Source: CAYSCW01 sp964449165
GTDB taxonomy: Bacteria > Acidobacteriota > Aminicenantia > Aminicenantales > Aminicenantaceae
Direction of reading: 5' to 3'
Length of the DNA: 64,000 nt
Assembly (NCBI GenBank): GCA_964449165.1
Contig: CAYVAT010000015.1
Span: 1 to 64,000 of the forward strand
Shown one piece after another: positions 41,208 through 49,719 of this stretch. The notes below the pieces were generated by a model. It did no database searches, had not been told where the DNA came from, and saw only the letters and a list, made by a program, of their open reading frames with translations. A program made the position numbers and the translations under genes. Positions within the stretch are counted from its first letter, which is position 1, and every line of letters starts with the position of its first letter.

Positions 41208-43345
41208 TGATGAGAAAAATTCTCTCTTTGATGATAATCATCATCCTGGTTTTTCTGGGATGCACTGTTTTCAACCGCAACTACAAGCTGGGCACTGAGG
41301 CTGCGGTCAATAAAGATTGGGAGGCTGCCATTGAATATTATGAGAGGGCAGTGCTGGAGGATCCTGACAATTCTGTCTACCGCCTGGCATTGCTGAGAGC
41401 CAAGGTGGCTGCCAGTCTTACGCATCTGCAGCAAGCCCGGTTGCTTGCCTCCCAGAATAAAAAGGAAGAAGCTCTGGCTGAATATGAAAGGGCTCTCTTT
41501 TATGATCCAACAAATGCGGCCATTGCTGCTGAAGCAAGAAGATTGACGGAAGAGGAAGTCAAGGAGGAAAAACCTAGGGAAGTGAAGATCGAGTTGCCCG
41601 TAAAGCTCAAGGTGGATAAGAAAAAGCTTCAGTTGAAATTCGTCAATGCCAGCCTCCGCTCCATCTTTCAAGCACTGGCTAAAAGCGCCAACATTAACAT
41701 CATCTTTGACGAGCAGTTCAGGGATGTACCTTTCACCATAGATCTTGTAGATATGGCTCTTGAGCAGGCACTCAATTCCCTTTGTCTCGCATCTAAGAAT
41801 TTTTACACCATCATCGATGAAAAAACCATCATCGTTGCCCCTGATCAACCGGTCAAGAGGGTGCAGTACGAGCTGGATGCTATTAAGACTTTCTATCTCT
41901 CCAACATCCAGGCCCTAGACATCCAAGGGCCATTAAGACAGATGCTCCAGACCCAATTCCGAGCTCCCAACATCATCATCGATAAGAACCTCAATTCTGT
42001 GACCGTGAGGGGCGCGCCCTCGCTCGTGGAGTTGGCTGATAAGATCATTCGTATCTGGGATAAACCCAAAGGAGAAGTCATCATCGATTTGGAAATCATG
42101 GAAGTATCCAGCTCTAGGCTGAGGCAGTTAGGTCTGGACTTTGAACAACATATCATAGGATTTCGATACAGCGGCACTGAAGAATCGGAGACAGGGTGGC
42201 TTAATTTAAAGGATATTGATTTGAGCAAGAGAGCGAATTATCAGCTTACTTTGCCCTCCGCTCTTATTCAATTTTTGGAACAGGATATTGACACCAAAAT
42301 CATCTCGCAGCCGCGGCTTCGCGGAGTGGAGGGAGAAAAAATAGAATATCTGGTGGGAGATAAAATCCCCATTCCCCGCACCACTTTCACTCCTATCGCT
42401 GCAGGAGGAGTCAGCCAGCAGCCGGTGACTTCCTTTACCTATGAGGATGTGGGCATCGACATGAAAATCACTCCCCGGATTCATTTTGAGAATGAAATCA
42501 CTCTGGAACTGGAGATCAAGCTGAGGTCCTTGGGAGGGAGTGGATATGCCGACATTCCCATCATCACAACCAGAGAAGTCAAAAACATCATTCGACTGAA
42601 AGATGGGGAGACAAACCTGCTGGCAGGGCTGTTGAAGGATGAGGAAAGGAAAACATTAAGGGGAATCGCCGGCTTGAAGAATGTCCCTATCTTGGGAAGC
42701 CTTTTTTCCAGTACTGACCATGAGATTCAACAGACAGACGTCATCCTGACCATCACTCCTCATATCATCCGAACCATACCTATCAGCGCTGAAGATTCAA
42801 AGCCGCTCTGGGCAAATTTGGGAGGCGCTTCTCCTACTGGAAGAACGATCGGCCAGGAAGTTGGAGAGGAGCTGGCTGAGCTCGAGCAGATGCGCGAGAG
42901 CATGAAAGAAGAGAGGGAAAGGGCTGCTCCACAGAACCAGGTTTTCCTCAATCCCTCCAGTTTTGAGGTCCCTCAGGGCAGGGAATTCCGGATCAGTGTC
43001 AACCTCAGGTCTGGGGAAGAAATCGGAAATATGTCCATTTCCATCAGCTTCAACTCCCAGGTCTTGAGTTTGAAGGATGTGATTAAAGGTGGGTTTATCG
43101 ACCAGCTTGGTGAAGCACCGCCCTTTCTAAAAAATATCGATAATGAATCTGGTGCCTGCACCATCGGTTTCTCCAGCCCTGAGATAGGTAAAGGCATCAA
43201 GGGGACAGGGAGATTGGCTACCCTTATCTTTGAATCAAAAGGGATGGGAGAGAGCATGATCTCTGTGGCTGATGTGAGTGCCAACAGACCTGATGGTGAG
43301 ACTCTTTCTTTCCAGACCCGAGATGCCCGGGTTATGGTTCGCTGA
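41207..43345 (+). CDS. pilQ: Type IV pilus secretin PilQ with TPR and cohesin domains
   Basis: Outer-membrane channel for the pilus. N-terminal lipobox (VFLGC). Residues 28-115 form TPR-like repeats (NKDWEAAIEYYERAVLEDP, KKEEALAEYERALFYDP); 139-280 hold the STN/N0 and N1 domains; 290-540 the secretin core with DVGIDMKITPRI and IPILGSLFSSTDHEI-like VPILGSLF. Residues 585-712 are a beta-sandwich typical of cohesins (VFLNPSSFEVPQGREFRISV, then SFNSQVLSLKDV). The AMIN domain of classic PilQ is replaced by TPRs. 712 aa. Last gene of the operon. Confidence 0.92.
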   Translation: MMRKILSLMIIIILVFLGCTVFNRNYKLGTEAAVNKDWEAAIEYYERAVLEDPDNSVYRLALLRAKVAASLTHLQQARLLASQNKKEEALAEYERALFYDPTNAAIAAEARRLTEEEVKEEKPREVKIELPVKLKVDKKKLQLKFVNASLRSIFQALAKSANINIIFDEQFRDVPFTIDLVDMALEQALNSLCLASKNFYTIIDEKTIIVAPDQPVKRVQYELDAIKTFYLSNIQALDIQGPLRQMLQTQFRAPNIIIDKNLNSVTVRGAPSLVELADKIIRIWDKPKGEVIIDLEIMEVSSSRLRQLGLDFEQHIIGFRYSGTEESETGWLNLKDIDLSKRANYQLTLPSALIQFLEQDIDTKIISQPRLRGVEGEKIEYLVGDKIPIPRTTFTPIAAGGVSQQPVTSFTYEDVGIDMKITPRIHFENEITLELEIKLRSLGGSGYADIPIITTREVKNIIRLKDGETNLLAGLLKDEERKTLRGIAGLKNVPILGSLFSSTDHEIQQTDVILTITPHIIRTIPISAEDSKPLWANLGGASPTGRTIGQEVGEELAELEQMRESMKEERERAAPQNQVFLNPSSFEVPQGREFRISVNLRSGEEIGNMSISISFNSQVLSLKDVIKGGFIDQLGEAPPFLKNIDNESGACTIGFSSPEIGKGIKGTGRLATLIFESKGMGESMISVADVSANRPDGETLSFQTRDARVMVR

Positions 43346-43393
43346 GCCCTATTCAGAAGGATTTCCATTTCCATGAAAGCTAATAAGGGCGTC

Positions 43394-43457
43394 GGTTCCT
43401 ATCCATCCTTGCCAAGACCCGCCCCCCCGCCACCATGGGCTTCGGATGGACAGGAAT
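43394..43457. repeat. Palindromic dispersed repeat, copy 1
   Basis: Left arm TTCCTATCCATCC (43396-43408) pairs with GGATGGACAGGAA (43444-43456), 12 of 13 positions. An inner AAG(A)CCC/GGGCTT pairing is possible. The copy lies 49 bases after pilQ and is nearly identical to copy 4. Confidence 0.75.
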
Positions 43458-43494
43458 AGCCGCCGAATAATTACAATTTTTGTTAAAAACATAA

Positions 43495-43552
43495 GTTCCT
43501 ATCCATCTCTACCAAAACCCTTCCACCTCCTGCCATGGACTTCAGACGGAAT
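43495..43552. repeat. Palindromic dispersed repeat, copy 2 (worn)
   Basis: Starts GTTCCTATCCATC like copy 1 and has the central CCATGGACTTC, but the right arm (GACGGAATTGAC) has drifted so that only the outer TTCC/GGAA pairs. Its right edge runs into the -35 box of the tRNA promoter. Confidence 0.6.
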
Positions 43553-43580
43553 TGACTTCAAGCGTTGATTTCGCTAAAAT
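43552..43580 (+). promoter_or_regulatory. tRNA promoter
   Basis: TTGACT (43552-43557), 17-base spacer, TAAAAT (43575-43580). Predicted start near 43587, three bases before the mature tRNA. The downstream tilS probably shares the transcript. Confidence 0.7.
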
Positions 43581-43589
43581 TTGGCCGCT

Positions 43590-43663
43590 GGCGGTGTAGC
43601 TCAGGCGGTTAGAGCATGCGGCTCATATCCGCAGTGTCGGGGGTTCGAATCCCTCCACCGCCA
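43590..43663 (+). tRNA. tRNA with anticodon CAT (Met elongator or Ile2)
   Basis: Full cloverleaf: acceptor GGCGGTG/CACCGCC, D arm with TAGCTCAGGCGGTTAGAGCA, anticodon stem TGCGG/CCGCA around loop CTCATAT, variable loop GTGTC and T arm GGGGG-TTCGAAT-CCCTC (key positions). No encoded CCA. It lacks the first-pair mismatch of initiator tRNA. Elongator Met and lysidine-modified Ile2 both have CAT; the G4-G5 acceptor bases do not match the C4-C5 known from E. coli Ile2, which leans toward Met, but tilS lies just downstream. Confidence 0.93.
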
Positions 43664-43754
43664 TTTTGATTTTCCCCACGTCAAATCAACGTCCAATCTT
43701 TGGCTGGGAGGCTGATAGTAAACCTCTCCGGGAGCAACGCATAAAGATATCGAG

Positions 43755-45122
43755 ATGATTTTAGATACAGTTAAAAAAACAATAAAAACGCATAACCTCC
43801 TCCAGAGGAAAGATAAGGTTCTCATCGCTTATTCAGGCGGTCCTGATTCAACAGCACTCCTGAGTTTGCTCCTTGAGCTGCGTGAGTTGTGGAACCTTGA
43901 GCTATTTCTGGCTCATTTTAACCATAAGCTGCGATCAAAGGCAGAAGAGGACGAGAAGTTCGCAAGCGAGGTGGCACGAAAAAACTCTTTGCCCTTTTTT
44001 TTAGGCGTGGAGGATGTTCGATGTTTCGCCAGAGAGAGAAAAGTGAATACAGAAGAGGCGGGTCGGGAACTAAGGTATGATTTTTTGAAGAAGACTGCCT
44101 CAAGAGTGGGCGCAAACAAGATTGCCACTGGCCACACCATGTCAGACCAGGCAGAAACATTCTTGATGAGGCTCCTAAGAGGAAGTGGGCTTCTAGGGTT
44201 ATCAGCCATCTACCCGGCTGTGGAAGAGATGATCATTCGCCCTCTCATCGATGTGGAGAGGAAAGATATTGTAACTTATCTCAGGGGAAAAGATCTTCCT
44301 TATAGAGTGGACGAAAGTAATTTTGACAGACGCTTCTTCCGGAACAAAATCAGGCTGGAACTTATTCCTTATATCCAGAAGCATTTTGAGCCGAGGATCG
44401 TTCCTCATCTAGGAAGAATAACCTCCATTCTCCAGGCGGAAGAGGCTCTGTTGGAGGAGTTAGGAAAAGAAAAAGCTCAAAGGGCGATTGAAAAAATAGA
44501 TAATCAGGCTGTATTAAAGCGGACACATCTTGTCTCCCTTCCCCTGGCTCTGCAGAGAAGAGTGATGAGGGAATTTCTTCTCAGGTTGAAGGGGGATTTG
44601 CGGGAGGTCTCTTTCACAGATATTGAATCCGTTTTATCCCTGGGCAAAGAAAAAGAATTTCAGCTGAAGAAGAATCTCATCCTGAGAAGGCAGGGGGATA
44701 TAGTGGGTTTAAAAGAAAGGAATCTGCCGAGAGTCGAGTATGAATATTGCTGGGAAGGGAAAGATTCTCTCCACATACAGCAGATAGACTTAAACTTTGA
44801 AGGAAGAAAGGCCAGAACGGAAAAATTTAAGGAGTTTGATTTTGATGACAGGAAAGTTGCTTTTCTTGATAAGGCCAAGCTCCGGTTTCCATTAATCGTT
44901 CGAAACCGGAGGAAAGGGGACAGATATCGACCCCTTGGAGCACCGGGGAAGAAGAAACTCAAGGAGATCATGAGAGCAAAAGGCATTCCTGCTCGGGAAA
45001 GGGAACGACGGCCTGTTTTTCTATCAGCAGGAGAGATCGTATGGGTACTCGGCCTTCCGGTTTCAGAGGAGTTCAAGATTGACGAGAAGACAGAGGAAGT
45101 TTTCGTCATAAAAAGATCATAG
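43755..45122 (+). CDS. tilS: tRNA(Ile)-lysidine synthase
   Basis: Modifies the CAT anticodon of tRNA-Ile2 to lysidine so it reads AUA. ATP-pyrophosphatase loop SGGPDST at residues 27-33, GHTMSDQAETFLMRLLRGSG near 130-150 (shown by its H-x3-D-x2-E core), and RVDESNFDRRFFRNKIR with the RN-x2-R pattern near 195. C-terminal TilS domains follow (RKGDRYRPLG near 395). 455 aa, normal. It begins 91 bases after the tRNA gene. The 3' end overlaps that of asnB by six bases. Confidence 0.94.
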   Translation: MILDTVKKTIKTHNLLQRKDKVLIAYSGGPDSTALLSLLLELRELWNLELFLAHFNHKLRSKAEEDEKFASEVARKNSLPFFLGVEDVRCFARERKVNTEEAGRELRYDFLKKTASRVGANKIATGHTMSDQAETFLMRLLRGSGLLGLSAIYPAVEEMIIRPLIDVERKDIVTYLRGKDLPYRVDESNFDRRFFRNKIRLELIPYIQKHFEPRIVPHLGRITSILQAEEALLEELGKEKAQRAIEKIDNQAVLKRTHLVSLPLALQRRVMREFLLRLKGDLREVSFTDIESVLSLGKEKEFQLKKNLILRRQGDIVGLKERNLPRVEYEYCWEGKDSLHIQQIDLNFEGRKARTEKFKEFDFDDRKVAFLDKAKLRFPLIVRNRRKGDRYRPLGAPGKKKLKEIMRAKGIPARERERRPVFLSAGEIVWVLGLPVSEEFKIDEKTEEVFVIKRS

Positions 45123-47009
45123 ATAGTGTTCTTTCCACATTTCAAAGACCATAAGAGCCCACAGTTGATGGCTGTAATTCTCCTTTCCCTTGAAATGGGC
45201 ATCGATCATTTCCCCGATGGGCTCGAAGTGAAAGAGTCCCTCCTCTCTGATTCTTTCTTTGCTTAGATAATCCAACAACAGATCTTTTAATTCCTTCCTC
45301 AGCCAATGCTTAATAGGGATGCTGAAGCCTTCTTTGGATCGGTGAAGAGTCTGTCGGGGAAGCCTTCCTTTCATTGTTTTTTTCAGGAGCCATTTGAGGC
45401 TTAAGCCTTTGATTTTGAGATCACCAGGCAGGCTGATCACAAACTCCACCAACCTGTGATCAAGAAATGGAACTCTCGTCTCCAAAGAGGCAGCCATACT
45501 CATGCGATCGATTTTAACCAAGAGATCATCTGCAAGATATGTTTTTAAGTCCAAAAAGAGCTCGCCGTTGATCTGATCAAGGCGAGAGAGAAGTGGGAAG
45601 AGGCTCCGGAAAGGTTCCATCTCATCCACTTCTTTCAATCCTCCTAACTGCTGATTCAGGCTATCTGAGTAGAGGCGTCTCTTCTCTTCCAAGGAAAAAA
45701 ACATCATCCAGCGCAAATGTCTTAATTTGGGGATGTGCTCGAATCCCATGCAGAATCTCCTCAATCTGTTCCATAGTCCCTTTTTCATCCGGGCAGGGGG
45801 AAGCTTTTTAACAAAAGGTATAAGGCTTTTTCCCAGAAGAGAAAGAGTTGGCTGCCTGCTCAGAATCTGAGCTTGGTAATGTTCGTATCCCCCGAACAGT
45901 TCATCTCCTCCATCACCTGAAAGGATCACTTTGACTTCAGACCGGGCCATCTTGGATACAAGGTAGGTAGGGAAAATGGAGAAATCCGCCAAAGGCTCGT
46001 CGAGATGGAGAATGAGCTTTTGGGCAAGATTGAGTATAGATGGCTTGAGAATGTGTTCTTGATGGTCAGTGTGAAACCTGCGAGCGATCCTCCGGGCGTG
46101 TTCGAGTTCGTTGTAGGAGGCCTCTTCGAAACCTATGGAAAATGTTTTCAGCGGTGAGAGTCCGAGCTCTTGCATAAAAGAAACGATAGTCGAGGAATCC
46201 ATGCCTCCGCTGAGAAAAGCGCCCAGCGGTACATCGCTGATCAAATTCAGTTTGACGGATTCCTTGAGCAGGGAATAAAGCTTTTCTTTGAGAGTACTGA
46301 GAGAAGCTCCAACGGTTTCGCCCTGAGAACTGAGCTTTGGACTCCAGTACTTCTTGACTTCTATCTGTCCGTCTTCAAAGATCAGGAAACAGCCAGGCGG
46401 GAGTTTGAAGACATTTTTGTATATTGAAAAAGGAGAGGGGATATACTCCAGAGTCAGGTAAAGATCAAGGGCTTCAGGCTCCATGATGCGTTTTACTCGT
46501 GGATGACTGATGATGGCTTTCAGTTCCGAACCGAAGATTAATGTTCTGTCTTCCAGCAGCGTGTAATAGAGCGGCTTGATTCCAATCCTGTCACGCACTA
46601 AAAGCAGTCTCCTCTGGCGGCTGTCCCAGAGGGCAAAAGCAAACATCCCTCTTAATTTTTCTGCCCCCTCCTCTCCCCATTCTTCATAACTGTGAACGAT
46701 GGTTTCAGTATCAGAGCGGGTGGAGAAGGAGTGGCCGCGGGAGAGAAGTTCTTTTCTGAGGGAGCAGAAATTGTAGATTTCGCCGCTGTGAACGATCCAG
46801 ATGGAGCGGTCCTCATTGGATAAAGGTTGATGACCTCCTTCTGGATCAATGACACTCAAACGTCTGACAGCAAGGCCCACATCATTTTTTAAGTAAGATC
46901 CTTCATCATCTGGGCCTCGGTGGAGGAGGCTCTTGGTCATAGAGGAAAGCACTGCTGAGGAAAGAGGATTGCCTCCTCTTGCTCTGGCCATCCCGCAGAT
47001 ACCACACAT
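45117..47009 (-). CDS. asnB: Asparagine synthase (glutamine-hydrolysing)
   Basis: Makes asparagine from aspartate, ATP and glutamine ammonia. Catalytic C2 (MCGICG) heads the glutaminase domain (1-200) with GEIYNFCSLRKEL near 75. The synthetase domain has the P-loop LSGGMDSS near 265 and GDGGDELFGGYEHY near 375. 630 aa, as usual for the long AsnB/AsnO type. It lies between the two pilus gene groups with no functional link evident; some members of this family act on cell-surface substrates, which cannot be excluded. Confidence 0.93.
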   Translation of the reverse strand: MCGICGMARARGGNPLSSAVLSSMTKSLLHRGPDDEGSYLKNDVGLAVRRLSVIDPEGGHQPLSNEDRSIWIVHSGEIYNFCSLRKELLSRGHSFSTRSDTETIVHSYEEWGEEGAEKLRGMFAFALWDSRQRRLLLVRDRIGIKPLYYTLLEDRTLIFGSELKAIISHPRVKRIMEPEALDLYLTLEYIPSPFSIYKNVFKLPPGCFLIFEDGQIEVKKYWSPKLSSQGETVGASLSTLKEKLYSLLKESVKLNLISDVPLGAFLSGGMDSSTIVSFMQELGLSPLKTFSIGFEEASYNELEHARRIARRFHTDHQEHILKPSILNLAQKLILHLDEPLADFSIFPTYLVSKMARSEVKVILSGDGGDELFGGYEHYQAQILSRQPTLSLLGKSLIPFVKKLPPARMKKGLWNRLRRFCMGFEHIPKLRHLRWMMFFSLEEKRRLYSDSLNQQLGGLKEVDEMEPFRSLFPLLSRLDQINGELFLDLKTYLADDLLVKIDRMSMAASLETRVPFLDHRLVEFVISLPGDLKIKGLSLKWLLKKTMKGRLPRQTLHRSKEGFSIPIKHWLRKELKDLLLDYLSKERIREEGLFHFEPIGEMIDAHFKGKENYSHQLWALMVFEMWKEHYL

Positions 47010-47161
47010 TATTTTTTAAGGGTAATCTTTGATATTAAAGCTAAACAGTGGTTAAGGAAAATGGTTTGATGAAGGAAAGGATCATCAGACCCATTTGTCA
47101 CACAAATACCACAGTCTCCTCGAAATTTCAATAAACCCGCTTATTTATAGAGATTGGCGGC

Positions 47162-47226
47162 GGTTCCCGTCCCCTCCTCGCCAAAGACCCTCCCACCCAC
47201 TATCATGGGCTTCTGAGGGACTGGAA
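47162..47226. repeat. Palindromic dispersed repeat, copy 3
   Basis: Arms TTCC-C-GTCCC and GGGAC-T-GGAA pair although their bases differ from copies 1 and 4 (TCCATCC/GGATGGA), so changes are compensated. The centre keeps CCAAAGACCCTCCCACCCAC and CATGGGCTTC. Confidence 0.65.
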
Positions 47227-47292
47227 TTGGCACTAATTCGAGCGAAATGCCTCGTCAATAGCTATCACGGAAATGGAGATATTTCTGCTGGG

Positions 47293-47357
47293 AGGTGATT
47301 GTGTCCATCTCGAAAAATCACCTTTTAAGGTGGGATGAAATGATCGAAAAGGTGATA
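47293..47357. repeat. Cluster of AGGTG(A) motifs with a 14-bp palindrome
   Basis: AGGTGATT at 47293-47300, the perfect palindrome CACCTTTTAAGGTG at 47319-47332 and AGGTGATA at 47350-47357. Four AGGTG half-sites within 65 bases upstream of the minor pilin genes; a possible operator. Confidence 0.45.
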
Positions 47358-47485
47358 ACAGAAGAGGAAAAATCATCTCAGGAATCATCCAGAGGGGCGA
47401 TTGACCGACAACAACAGGCAGAATACATATATATTACCCCGTAAAAGTGGGAGGAATACATGCATGGAGGAAGATCGGTACCTCT

Positions 47486-47528
47486 GGTTAGAGGAAAATA
47501 ATCTTTTCCTGAGGGAGAATCCCTAACC
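47486..47528 (+). promoter_or_regulatory. Leader hairpin before fimT
   Basis: GGTTAG-AGGAAAA (47486-47498), five-base loop, TTTTCCT (47504-47510), a 12-base one-sided bulge and CTAACC (47523-47528). It ends 20 bases before the fimT ATG and could affect translation start. Confidence 0.45.
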
Positions 47529-47548
47529 GGGAATCTCAAGGACTTGCC

Positions 47549-48064
47549 ATGAATAAAAAGTTGAAAAGAGGTCAAGAAGGCTTCACCTTTATCGAGATTG
47601 TGCTGGTCGTTGCCATCGTGGGAATGCTTTCGCTCATTCTTTTCCCCGACATCCAGAGGGCGATTGAGATAAGGCAGTTGGAGAATGAAGCGCGGGATAT
47701 CCTCACCACGATGCAAAGAACGAAGTTCCAGGCCGTAAAGACCAAGATGGACCACAGAATGAAGTTTTTCAATGAAAACAACGAATGGTACTTCCAGATA
47801 GAAAGAGAGGAAGCCCCTGATCAGTGGACTCTTATGCCCGGGTTCATCAGAAAGATGATTTCACCCAAGTTTGTGGTGGATGTGGATTTTCCCAGCCTAA
47901 ATGTAGAATTCACATCTCTGGGCTTCATCACAAATTTTGATAGCGAACACCACAGCATCACCCTCCAGAGTGAAAAGCTTCAAAGTTATGGTCAGCCTGA
48001 TCTCAGGGTGATCAGCGTTTTTGCTGGCGGATCCATTCGATATCTTGAATCGGAGAGTGAATAG
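47549..48064 (+). CDS. FimT/GspH-type minor pilin
   Basis: Pseudopilin. Prepilin motif EG|FTFIEIVLVVAIVG at residues 10-24 with the conserved Glu at +5, followed by a hydrophobic helix and a GspH-like beta domain. 171 aa. First gene of the minor pilin operon; ribosome-binding site AAGGAC. Minor pilins of this type prime assembly of the pilus tip with PilVWXY1. Confidence 0.88.
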   Translation: MNKKLKRGQEGFTFIEIVLVVAIVGMLSLILFPDIQRAIEIRQLENEARDILTTMQRTKFQAVKTKMDHRMKFFNENNEWYFQIEREEAPDQWTLMPGFIRKMISPKFVVDVDFPSLNVEFTSLGFITNFDSEHHSITLQSEKLQSYGQPDLRVISVFAGGSIRYLESESE

Positions 48065-48065
48065 A

Positions 48066-48539
48066 ATGTTTCCTAAATGTCATCAAAAAGCTTCTCTCTC
48101 TCAGGAGAGTGAAATCAATACCTGTAAAAAACAGAAAGGTTTCACTCTTTTTGAAGTGGTCATCAGTATCGGGTTGGTGGGGATTGCCCTCTTAGGATTG
48201 GCTCAGCTTTTCACTTACAGCGTGATGAACAATTCCCGCTCAGATATGATAGCCAATGCTACCTATCTGGCACAACAGCAGATTGAGGCCCTGAGGAATC
48301 TGACAGCTGATGAGCTGAATGTCCTCACCGCAGGAGCTATCGATGAACAGATCGATGTCAACAGCGATACCACCTTTGATTTCAGGCGTATCACCCAGGT
48401 TCAGATTTCAGGGTCAAGCTGGTCCGTCAGAGTGCTTGTTTTTCCTCCACCAGAATTCGATACCGATCTCAACACAATTCTTCAGGATCCGATCCAGCAC
48501 AAGGTCAGGGCAGATATCAACACAGTCATAAGCAGATGA
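48066..48539 (+). CDS. PilV-like minor pilin
   Basis: Prepilin with a long leader (about 25 residues) and the cleavage site KG|FTLFEVVISIGLVG. The ATG at 48066 directly follows the fimT stop; an upstream in-frame start would overlap fimT by 45 bases. 157 aa. Middle position between FimT-like and PilW-like genes supports PilV. Confidence 0.85.
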   Translation: MFPKCHQKASLSQESEINTCKKQKGFTLFEVVISIGLVGIALLGLAQLFTYSVMNNSRSDMIANATYLAQQQIEALRNLTADELNVLTAGAIDEQIDVNSDTTFDFRRITQVQISGSSWSVRVLVFPPPEFDTDLNTILQDPIQHKVRADINTVISR

Positions 48540-48546
48540 GGTGAGC

Positions 48547-49719
48547 ATGAAGAAATACAGAACGAGAACAAGAAAAAAAGGTGATCTCTCTCAAAGAAAT
48601 AGCTTTCCTTCTGTGATGACATCCACCAGGGGCTTTACGCTGATCGAACTCCTGGTGGGCAGCACGGTGATGCTGATTCTCATAGTGGGCACGCTTGCCC
48701 TCTACGTGAAAAGCAACAAGATATCTGTGGATCAGCAGCAGTTATCAGAGCTGCAACACGATGTCCGGTCCTCCATGTTCTTCATCGCCAGGGATATCCG
48801 GTCTTCAGGAGTAGGATTGACTCTGGATATAGCTGGCTATTTCCTTGAGGGAAAGGATGGTTTCGGGCCTGCACCTGAGTCTTCTGATTCGATAAAAGTG
48901 ATGGGGAATTTCGATAAACCATTAGATCTGCGTATTAGTAATTATCAGGGAGGAGGAGGTGGCGGGGCAGCTACTGCATTTCTTTATGAGTTTGAATTGG
49001 AGAATGCTCCCTACATCTGTCCGGATGAATATGAAAACAAACAAGTGCTTATTGTTTCCACCACGACCCCAGGGTGTTTTGCCGTTCGCTTTATCCCTGA
49101 AAACAGCGTTCACGGCTGCGGAGAAGGCGAAGCTCATTTTAACATGCAGCCAGGTCAATCCGAGCTTAATCCTCCAGGCGGGTTGCTGGATACAGGATGT
49201 TCTGCTGACAGCTATGATGACGGCATTCTCACCTTTGTTCAGATCAAACAATATTGGTTGGATACCACAGGGAATCCTGGGGATTATCCGGATTTAACCT
49301 TAACTGTTGGCCAGGATGGATACTTGGGGATTCCCAATACTCTGTACTTAACCACCATCGCTGAGGATGGAAGCGTCATGCATATGCCTCTGGCTCAAAA
49401 TATCGAGAATCTCCAGTTACAGTACAACATGATTGATGGCGACGGCAACTTTCTCGGTTTTACAGAGTGGAATGACAGTTGGACAATAGATGATCGTAGT
49501 CAGATCCGACAGGTTCGAATTTGGGTTCTAGGAAGGACTCCTGATCCTTTTGTCAGTGTCTCCGGTGATGCTCCCACGAATCTTCATCTTTACCGGAGGC
49601 CGGCTATCGCCAACAGCCCCCAAGCCACCGAAGACGATAAGCACCGAAGGTTTCTTTTGGAATCCACAGCGAACATCAGGAATCTTTCTTTGAATATATA
49701 CAACACAGGAACACGGTAA
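48547..49719 (+). CDS. PilW-like minor pilin
   Basis: Large minor pilin with cleavage site RG|FTLIELLVGSTVML near residue 29 and PilW features: SELQHDVRSSMFFIARDIRSSG near 80 and a C-terminal variable domain. 390 aa. I use the ATG at 48547, which has GAGGTGA four bases before, rather than the GTG at 48541. Its end overlaps the pilX ATG. Confidence 0.87.
   Translation: MKKYRTRTRKKGDLSQRNSFPSVMTSTRGFTLIELLVGSTVMLILIVGTLALYVKSNKISVDQQQLSELQHDVRSSMFFIARDIRSSGVGLTLDIAGYFLEGKDGFGPAPESSDSIKVMGNFDKPLDLRISNYQGGGGGGAATAFLYEFELENAPYICPDEYENKQVLIVSTTTPGCFAVRFIPENSVHGCGEGEAHFNMQPGQSELNPPGGLLDTGCSADSYDDGILTFVQIKQYWLDTTGNPGDYPDLTLTVGQDGYLGIPNTLYLTTIAEDGSVMHMPLAQNIENLQLQYNMIDGDGNFLGFTEWNDSWTIDDRSQIRQVRIWVLGRTPDPFVSVSGDAPTNLHLYRRPAIANSPQATEDDKHRRFLLESTANIRNLSLNIYNTGTR

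Larger units (their letters stand above)
47010..47548. other. 539-base gap before the minor pilin operon
   Basis: Holds palindromic repeat copy 3 (47162-47226), a cluster of AGGTG motifs (47293-47357) and a hairpin leader (47486-47528) before fimT. A TTGACC at 47404-47409 with TACATA 17 bases later is a weak promoter candidate for the minor pilin operon. No gene seen. Confidence 0.5.

Noticed and set aside
47229..47243. Sigma-54-like GG...GC (TTGGCACTAATTCGAGC)
   Set aside because: The GG and GC are 11 bases apart instead of 10 and the -12 part does not match TTGCW.
47095..47298. 67-residue plus-strand frame across repeat copy 3
   Set aside because: The frame is made mostly of the palindromic repeat and has no start signal.
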